From contig NC_080543.1 in assembly GCF_028640845.1 (NCBI RefSeq), positions 938,667-1,002,666 on the forward strand: DNA of 64,000 bases. The letters are read 5' to 3'. Source of the DNA: Ahaetulla prasina. Its lineage: Eukaryota; Chordata; Lepidosauria; Squamata; Colubridae. Below, piece by piece: positions 56,766-64,000 of this stretch (positions within the stretch are counted from its first letter, which is position 1; each line of letters begins with the position of its first letter). The position numbers were made by a program, and so were the translations under genes. The notes below the pieces were generated by a model. That model was not told the DNA's origin, made no database searches, and was given only the letters and a program-made list of their open reading frames with translations.

Positions 56766-59700
56766 ATACACACACATACATACATACAAACATACACACC
56801 CCATTTTAAAACCACCCACGTCTAGCCCTTTTGGAGGGCATCAAGTGAAGAAGAGCGGCCAAAGCTCTCCCAAAGGACCCTCCTGGGCCAGAGAAAGGCC
56901 GAGCCCATTATTCCCTTGCCGGGAGCGCTCTCTTCCCAATTCAGGTGGAGGTTTCCACTCCAGGCTGCCCTGCTGCCCTGGGCGTCCCCAACGGCTACCT
57001 ACCTGGAATGCAGCTTCGTACATGCTGAGGGCCTTCGAAAGGGGGGCCGTCGAAGGCAGCAGGTACCACAGGTGGACCCCGAGAGAGCGCTTCCAGTCCA
57101 GTTGGGAACAAACGTTGATGGTTCTCTTCTCGGATAACTGCCACACCTGGAGCAGGGACACCAAAGGCTGAAAAAGGGACAACAGCCACAGCAGCAAGCA
57201 GCTGGGGAAGAAAGCAAGCGCCACATGACTCACCGGTTTGCCAGCCAGGAGGCAGAAAATGCGCAGCCGCTCGTCCTGGATGAAGCTGTCTGCTTGGAGC
57301 TGATGCCAGTCGGCCAACTGCAGGGCCAGCAGCTCCCGGACCTCCTGGCTCCCCACCAGCTGGGAGAGGAGCAGAGACAGGCGGAGATCCCCTGCAATGG
57401 AAGAACCGTCAGCATCCGAGAGCTCCTGGAGCCCGTCATACCAGCCAGCTCTGAGGACGTCACCTTCAAAAGTGGCTGCTCCTTCTCTTACCCAGAAGAG
57501 CTGAGATGACCCTCTAGAGTCTCCTGCTTGGTGGAGACCAGGAAAGAGGGGCGGGGGAGGGGGGGAGCCTGGCATGCAGGAAGGCTGGCGTACCTTCACC
57601 TGGATATCCCAAAGGTGCTTTTCCAAAAGGCAACTGGGCTTTCTTGGTTTTTTCCCTTGAAAATGTTTCGCTTCTCATCCAAGAAGCTTCTTCAGTTCTG
57701 GAGAAGTTCTCAAGCTTCTTGGATGAAAGCAAAACGGTTTTCAAAGGAAAAAAACCAAGTAAAGTCTAGTTGGTTTTAGAAAAAAAGCACCTTTAGGAGA
57801 GCCATGACCTGGCGGATGGAGAACCTCCGTAGACAGTTTACCTGGATGCTGCTGCATGCAATCCCCCACCAGGAACCATCTCGGCCCCACCCAGGCCGGC
57901 AGAAGGGCTCTGCTGCAGACCCCATCAGCTGGCTCTCACCCTCCGGAATCTCTGGCCCCTCTTGGTCTTGAAACCTGGGCATGCTCTACTTTGGAGGTGG
58001 CTGGTCACCCTACCTTCACCCGTAGTATTCTGGGGTTTTAAAACTTATTTAACCTCAGTTTATTTTAATGCTTATCACACAGCCTGTCAGAGGTTCAGAC
58101 TGGATTTGGCATTTTGTCTGCCTATCGAGTCCTTCCCAAGGATCTGAGACAGGCAGGTGTGGATGGTTGATCTCGCCACAAAATCTAAGCTGTTCCAGGT
58201 AAAGCTGCCTTTTGCCATTGACTGACGTTTTATCCTTCTGTACGTGGTTTTTACGGAGTTGCAAGTTATGAAATTTATATGACATGCTGTCAAGCAACTT
58301 AGAGCTTTACAAAATGCTGAGTCATTTGACGGCTTGGCATACAGCAATAGCGCTTAGCAGGACGGAGAGGGAGGGAGCAAGGGGCCCCCAGGGAGGAGGT
58401 GGGGTGTTCCCTATTCCATCAGCCACCTCCAACGTGCTATTCCTCCCTTCCCAAAAGTTCAGGCTTCTCTGGGCAGCATTTAAAACGCTGTGAGGTGGGT
58501 AGGCTTCCTGGGTCCTGCTGGGAGCCTGGAGCCCTTGGCTGGCTATTTCTGCCCCCCCGCACCCCACCTCCAAGGCCAAAAACGGGCATGGAGCCTTACC
58601 AGACTGCTGAGCCAGGCGGCAGGCGTTGCCGATCTGCTTCCCGGTGAGGTAGCTGAAGACGGCCTCGGCGGGGCTGTCGTTCTGCCGGAGCGAGACCTCC
58701 TCTTGGATCCGCTCGGCCGCCGTCCGGGAGAGCCAGTGGGAGAAGGCCCTCCGGCGCTCCAGCAGCAGCCCATACTCGTCGGGCTCCTCCAGGCGCCCCT
58801 CCAGCTCTTTCAGGCGGCCCCACAGTGCCTCGCACAAGCGCCAGACCAGGCCCCAGACCCTCACCACCGCTGCGGAGAGAGCGGCAACGGCCGTCAGTCA
58901 GTCACTGGTACCCCCGTCTGGCCACCCCCGTGACCAGACGCTCCCTTCCCTCTGGGAGATTTTGCAGGCAGTCCTCGACTTACAACAATTCATTTAGTGA
59001 CAGTTCGAAGTTACAGTGGCACTGAAATAAGGCCATTTTTTCACACTTACGACCGTTGCAGCATCCCCACTGGTCACCTGACCAAAATTCAGATGCTTAA
59101 ACCAACCGGTTTATACTTATGACGGTCGCAGCGTCCATGTGATCCCCTTTTGCGACGTCCACGGGGAAGCCAGATTCAGTTAACCACAACTAACGACCGC
59201 AGTGACTCACTTAACAATAGTGGGAAGAGAAGTTATAAAATGGGGCAAAACTCACTTATCAACTGCCTTGCTTAGCAACGGAAAAATCTGGGCTGAACTG
59301 TGGTCGTAAGTCGAGGACTACCTGTACTTCTCCCTGGGAGCTGGATTCAGTTGGACCCTGCTTCCCCCCCCCCCTCCAAGCCCCCCTTGGCTTTTTCGAG
59401 CTTCTTGCTGATCCCCGAAATAAGGACTGGCTGAAAGCAGACGACCCCCCAGCTGCCCATCTAGGAGGAGGGACCATGACCTTGACGGACAGCTCCAGGG
59501 CCAAGGAAACCAGGAGAGAAGCCTGGGTGGCTTTCAGCAGCAGCAGCTCAGACGGAGCCTTGCCAGGACGATGCCACTCAGGCCACGCAATCAAATGCCA
59601 CCTGCCGATTGTTCTCTGGGTTTAATGGCCCGTTTCTCCTGGGCAACCGAGCTCATGTATCTGCATCAAGGCCATCTTCCTTGTGTTCCACAACTCCCGG

Positions 59701-62700
59701 TCTGGGGAACCAGGTTGTGCGAGTGGTGGTCGAAGCGCCATTTGCACAAGTGTTGGGCGTGTGCACAAAGCCATCCCCTCTCCCTCCCCGCCCTCCACTG
59801 CTGTTCAACGGAGCCCGAAAGATTGGGGCTCGCCGTTCTACAGGACTTGGAAGAGGGACCGGTTGGTCTTCTGTGGGAAAGAACTCCTGAGCCCTTGGCA
59901 GATGGCCCTTGTTCTCGGGGCCATAGCCAGGAAGGAGGCCCAGCGTCCTCCTTGGCCTTGCTGCCTCCCACCCCTGCAGCTCCCGGGAGGGGACGATCCT
60001 GGCCGCAGGGGCCATCCCAGAGTCCTCCCACTGCTCCTTCACCTTCTTTACCAACCCCTCACCTTCTTCTTCTTCTTCTGCGTCTTCCGACACCTCCGAG
60101 GCCCAGGCGGCATATTCATGGATGGTTGCCACGCCGGGGTTGGGGGCCAGGAAGGGGCAGGGGTCATCCAGGTGGACGGTGCTGTGCTTCAGCTTGATCT
60201 CCAACGGGAGGAGGTAGACGCGGTCGGTCTGCTTGCCGTCCAAGGTCAGCTTCTCCAGGTGGACCTTGAAGGGGGACTCGGAGACCCTGGGGAGGTTATC
60301 AGGAAGACAGGAGTTGGAGGATCCATGGCTGCCCCCGCCCCCATCCTTCCCTTGCTGCTGCAGAGAATTTAGGGGGCGGATGGACAAACTCTATCCTGTG
60401 CAGAGAGACGCTTAGCGATGCTGCTTGGAAGTTCAGACCCCAGCCCCACCCCGCTCTTAATCTGCTTTCCAAGGGGAGTAAAAAGCAGCCCTTTGAGAAG
60501 AGTGTTTGGGTACCAGTGCATCACTTTAGCCCCCTCCCCAAAAGGCAGGGCATCAGGCTGGGGCCTGTGAGGGTCGAAGGCTTTTCTTTCGGTTCAATGG
60601 TGGGCTTCTTTGGCTACTCCGAGTGGAATAAAGCCTTGGAGGCGGGGAAGACCCCTGGCGGAGCCTTCCGCTTCGTTGCAGTGCTGCTCCTACTGCAGGT
60701 AGTCCTCGATTTATGACAACTGAGCCCAAAATGTCAGTTGTTAAGTGAGGCAGCTGTCCATTGCTCCATTTTATGACCTATCTTCCATAGTTGTTAAGTG
60801 AATTTGCTGGTCAGGAGGCTGCCAAAAGGGACCAGCTGAGCCCAGCGGCGCTGCGACCATCATAAATAGGAACCAGTTGCCAAGCCTCTGAATTTGGATT
60901 ATGTGACCATGGGAAGGCTGCAATGGTTGTTAAGTCTGGAAAATGGTCATAAGTCACTTTTTTTTGAACGGTCACTAAATGAACTGTTGTTAAGCCGAGG
61001 ACTACGTGGAGAGAGCTGCAACCGCCACCAAGGGCAGGCCAGGGCAGGGAACTGAGGAGGCCAGGTCTCTCTTGTACCCTCCCTCTCGGCAGAGCCTGAG
61101 GAAAAGGAGGAGGGGGCTCCCTTCTCTTTCCCAGGGTTCATCAGTTCACGTTGCCCCACAATTCCCCCCAAAGGCCCAGCAGAGCAGGAGTCTCTGACCC
61201 TGGCAAAGCTGGCTGGGGAATTCTGGGAGTTGAAGTCCCTCAGGGTTAAAGTTGCCAAGGTTGGAGACCCCTGAGACAGCAGAGAATGGAACGGCCCAAA
61301 AGCCACTTGGATTGAGGTGAGCGCCCTGAGGGTCCCTACTGGCTATACTGGGAAGGGGGGAGGCACTTTCCCCTAGAACCCCTCCCACCCTCAGGATTAC
61401 AGAGCAATGACGTACTGCTTTGGTGCCACGGGAGCTGGCAAGAATCCGTATTCCGTGACCTCCCCGTGATCTTCCGGCTCACTCAGGGGGCTCAAGCGGT
61501 CTCCGCCGTGGGCCAAAACCCAGTTGGGCCCCCAGCCCACCCGGAAGGAGCGTCCCACGAAGAGGGCCATGTCCTTCAGCAGCCGTCCTTTCCCATAGGC
61601 AATCGATTTCTTCAGGGGAACCAGGCCTGGCTGCCTGCGGACGCCCACGGTTTTCAGGGGCATTTCAGGAGCCGAGTGTGGCATGACGAAGGCAGAGGCC
61701 AGGGGAGAAAGAGCAGCCCAAGGCGGGGCAGGCAAAACCCCGCCCAGTGAGGAAGTCCTCGGACTGCAGCGGTCCTGGAGGGAGGCGTTTGGGAGCAGGA
61801 AAGAACCGGTGGACAGTCTTGACTGCAGCAGCCTGCTACCTGCAAACAGCGAGGAAAGTCAAAAGGAAAGCTTAAAAAAACAGGAGCAGAAGCGGATCCT
61901 GGCAGCTGCCTCTTCCAAACGGGACCGTGGGGAGCTGACCAGATTTGCTTCTTTATTGCTGCTTGCCTGTTGACAAGAATCTCGCCAGACTGACCGCATT
62001 CCCTTGGGAACCGCCAGGTAAGGGGACATGGGGATTCTGCGGGTGGTCAGGCCTGCTGCGCAAGGTCTCTTAAGCTAGCCAGGCTCTTCCCACCTCCCCA
62101 CACTCTAACTGGAGATTCCACCCCAAGGGGCTAGCCCTATGCTCATGAACGAAGCCCACCTCCCCACCCCACCCACCGGCAGGCTCAAAGAGGCAGTCCT
62201 AGAAAGCGCCCTCATCTACTGTATTGCTCCTGATGGGAAGGGCCGACGGCCAAAGGGCATCTCCAGGCACCCTGCTGGTTCCCTCAGAGCAGGACACGGA
62301 TTAGGAGGCCCAGCAGTCGCAACCAGGCTCTGGGGCAGGAGCTGTCTGGCCTCCAAGTGATTTCCAGTCCCGCTTGCAACTGACAAGGTGCTCTTTCAAA
62401 AGCCCTCCTTGGGGCTTTCTCTGGTCTGTTAAGTAGCACGTCCTGCTTTTCCTACGGTACCGGTGCAATGCACACATCCCTGACACCAAAAGTAGCCCTT
62501 TCCCGTTCTCTCTTGAAGGAGAATCTTGGTAGCTCAGGATTGAACTGTGGGATCCGTGACGCTCTGCGCTTGGGTTTTTTTTTCTCTAGGGGTTGCTGGC
62601 CGTACCTGGGGGGCGGCTTTTCCATCCTCGTAAGGAGGAGGAGGAGATGGGAATCCTCGGAGAGCAGGTCTCTTGCGAAGGGTCCATCTCTGCAGCTGCC

Positions 62701-63269
62701 TTGCCAAACTGGGGATCCGTCATCCAGTCCGGTTCTTCCTCGTCTGCCAGCAAAGAAGCCTTCATGATCTGCAAAGAAGATACAGAACATAGATTCTGAG
62801 AGCTGGGAGGGACCTCGGAGGACTTCTAGTCCAACCCCTTATACCATCCCATCCGGCTTTTAACTCTGTGGGTTTCTCTTCCTTATTGTAAGTTTTAAAC
62901 CAGTGGCTGCTTTAACATTTATGGTGGTATATCAGGTGTAGGTATTTTAAATAAAGCATTCTAATTTTCCCTGGATAAAAGCCAAAGCCAAAGGGGAAAT
63001 GAGTGTGGAGGAATCCCACTTTAAAAGGAACTTTCTGTAGGAAATCGAAGCCGTTTGGAGGCAGAGTTTGGGGCACCTGGTGGAGAACTCACCTGCAGCG
63101 TGTGAGGGTTGATGTCCAGGGAGGACGCAATATGGGTCGAGGCCGGCACCGGCTCCTGTTCTTCCACCAGATTCTCTTCCGCCATGGACTCAGGAAGCAG
63201 GTCTTGGGTGATGTCTGCCATGTCACTGTCAAATTCGACCCCCTTCCCCAGACGGTCAGCCTCAGGGCT
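50540..63269 (-). CDS. NUP98: Nucleoporin NUP98-NUP96, 3' part (NUP96 half)
   Basis: The NUP98 precursor self-cleaves into NUP98 and NUP96; NUP96 is a scaffold subunit of the nuclear pore Y-complex. Minus-strand exons: 63269-63093, 62768-62606, 61839-61416, 60286-60063, 58869-58600, 57391-57234, 57146-57003, 53922-53701, 52545-52304, 52182-52028, 51909-51798, 50757-50540 (stop). Phases agree at every junction except 57003 to 53922. Diagnostic stretches: RLGKGVEFDSDMADITQD, ASTHIASSLDINPH, GRSFRVGWGPNW, ESPFKVHLEKL, EAVFSYLTGKQI, SFIQDERLRIFCLLAGKP, RSITADPLDHRLSWHLW, EGLWEWAIFVLLH, CHSAKDRLAQS and the C-terminal LPMPEDYALEELRGLTQSYL. The N-terminal FG repeats and autoproteolysis site lie beyond the right edge. 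One exon seems absent between 53923 and 57002. Confidence 0.95.
50970..51180. repeat. Low-complexity CATC/ATCT-rich stretch
   Basis: CATCCATCCATCCATCC (51018-51036) followed by degenerate TATC units, in the last NUP98 intron. 51181-51797 holds no other recognised feature. Confidence 0.7.
52635..53590. mobile_element. Penelope remnant between inverted hammerhead-like units, then family A MITE
   Basis: A minus-oriented hammerhead-like unit (52660-52715) and a plus-oriented one (53055-53110, GGCACTGATGATGATGGTGA ... TGAAATGTCTGCAAAG) enclose a plus-strand frame with SLALDKLAINRHIEVNSIYA, resembling a Penelope-type C-terminal tail. A family A MITE follows at 53250-53590. All are in a NUP98 intron. 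Confidence 0.5.
54030..54970. mobile_element. CR1 pieces, decayed hammerhead-like units, palindromic repeat
   Basis: 54035-54100 CR1 tail. 54150-54262 inverted decayed hammerhead-like units (CACTGATGATGTTACCAACG ... ACATCTGCAAGAAAAGC). 54490-54580 palindromic repeat (TGGACTTCAACTCCCAGAAT). 54650-54970 plus CR1 3' end with frame [20 protein letters not shown]. Located in the NUP98 intron that lacks an expected exon. Confidence 0.6.
55167..55470 (-). mobile_element. tRNA-derived SINE with LINE-like tail, second copy
   Basis: Minus strand: GGCCGGGATAGCTCAGGCTA head, B box GGTTCGAGCCCGGCC, and tail AAGGGTGGGATATAAATGTA. Near-identical to 26300-26565. A GT microsatellite (55167-55188) abuts it. 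Confidence 0.75.
55738..56764. mobile_element. Penelope-like element fragment with fold-back end
   Basis: The minus-strand frame 56547-55831 begins with a GIY-YIG-type endonuclease C-terminus as found in Penelope-like proteins (LVQHFKVTGHDIDFKKTRTI, NNRIIREAIEIEKRPHSMNK, LPAIWKPALID) and then becomes low-complexity Thr/Pro/Gln. Its 3' flank (CGAATGAGACTTTGTCGAAA, CCAAGACACTTCCAATTTTA) recurs in inverted orientation at 56590-56700. A perfect palindrome (56477-56508 with 56519-56550) joins the halves. TA microsatellites (55738-55760 and 56731-56764) lie at both outer ends. Confidence 0.7.
57600..57812. mobile_element. Penelope-associated fold-back repeat
   Basis: CCCAAAGGTGCTTTTCCAAA, TCATCCAAGAAGCTTCTTCA and reversed AAAAAGCACCTTTAGGAGAG form two arms. 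It lies in a NUP98 intron. Confidence 0.7.
58965..59326 (+). mobile_element. Family A MITE, full length
   Basis: Ends GCAGTCCTCGACTTACAAC and GTAAGTCGAGGACTACCTG are nearly perfect terminal inverted repeats. No matching target duplication is obvious. Confidence 0.7.
60695..61015 (-). mobile_element. Family A MITE, reversed
   Basis: CAGGTAGTCCTCGATTTATG at the left and TAAGCCGAGGACTACGTG at the right, with the internal phrases reversed. Followed by a palindromic repeat piece (61195-61280). Confidence 0.65.
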
Positions 63270-64000
63270 CTGCGAGAGTCAAGGGAGAAGGTAACCTTCG
63301 TTATCACTTTTTCTTTGAACACGCTGGCAGACATGAAACATGAAATGTTGATGCCCCTCTCCAAAGAAAATAGGTATGTATGTATGTATGTATTCTGAGC
63401 TGTGGTGGTGGTGCAGTGCTTAGATGTTCTCAAAACATCTTGGCGAGTCCCAGCTAGCCAGAATCGGACGGGCCACGGGGTGGGGTGGAGGGAAGGGCCG
63501 GGGGCAAACCTACACTTTTATTTTTGTATCTAGCAAGCGTGGGAAATTTCAGAGCTGTCCTGACTTGACTGCAACCAACGTCCCTAGTAAAAGAACCCTT
63601 TGCTTTAACCCAATGGAGTTGAAAACTTTTCCTTCCTCCTAAGGGATCGGATCGGGGCAGGTCTTTCATTTTTTTTTAAATAGTTTTCATTTAACATACA
63701 CAAGTGCTTTGTGAACAGTGTATTGTCTGGGTCAATTGCTTACATAATGTTTTCCCAGCTCCTCATTTCTACTTCTATTACCCATGAGGTTTTATTGGAT
63801 GGGGGCAGGTCTGAGAGTCACTTTCATTTCATCTGAATGTCAAGATCCTGTTCAGGTGATGAGAGTGTGGAAAAGGGGATGAAGTTATCCTAAGGATGCG
63901 TCTGCTGCACCTTTTACAGAAGATGCTGGGCGTGGCAGACCATTTCCCAGTCTTGCCTCCACCCTTCAGCACCCACAGCAAAGGCCCCTTGGGGTGCAAA
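63270..64000. other. NUP98 intron to window edge
   Basis: No further NUP98 exon recognised. A short ATGT/TATG repeat (63373-63393) is present. The gene continues to the right on the minus strand. Confidence 0.5.

Overview
This window reads as vertebrate nuclear DNA, most likely a squamate reptile and probably a snake. The genes have short conserved exons with consensus splice sites in long introns. The introns are packed with CR1 and L2-like LINEs, a BovB-type LINE fragment, Penelope-like repeats, hAT-type MITEs, tRNA-derived SINEs, and an AATAG microsatellite joined to a CR1-type 3' end, a pairing I associate with snake genomes. The species call is inference. The gene order matches the human 11p15.4 block NUP98-CHRNA10-ART1-TRPC2P.

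Layout. 1-7.7 kb is mostly repeats, but two phase-compatible exons (1318-1463 and 2568-2743, +) encode the end of a protein with two tandem UBZ4-like zinc fingers; by position it is a candidate XNDC1. 7.8-8.3 kb is a CpG-rich promoter. 8073-20948 (+) is a complete TRPC2 gene: 13 coding exons, about 904 codons, with ankyrin region, six-helix channel, pore and TRP box all open. TRPC2 is the vomeronasal transduction channel and a pseudogene in humans, so the intact copy fits an animal with a working vomeronasal organ. 24390-29337 (+) is a GPI-anchored ecto-ADP-ribosyltransferase (ART1-like, four coding exons, 318 aa). 31890-47863 (-) is CHRNA10, five coding exons, 481 aa. 50540-63269 (-) is the 3' part of NUP98 (the NUP96 half), 12 exons seen; its 5' exons lie beyond the right edge.

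Mobile DNA. A Ty3/Gypsy element (38007-42581, -) sits in CHRNA10 intron 3 with two apparently identical 188-bp LTRs, a GGAAC target duplication, a tRNA-Ser-type primer site and a polypurine tract, yet its gag-pol frames are broken. Three hAT-type MITEs have visible 8-bp target duplications. A dispersed repeat occurring over 15 times carries what looks like a hammerhead ribozyme (intact CUGAUGA and GAAA core, 7-8 bp stem I, cleavage triplet), often as inverted pairs around GA-rich tracts. Penelope-type protein remnants and fold-back repeats lie beside it.

The most unusual points are the hammerhead-like family, the tandem UBZ4-like exons upstream of TRPC2, identical LTRs flanking a broken Gypsy interior, and a NUP98 exon that appears to be missing from an intron holding a Penelope palindrome.
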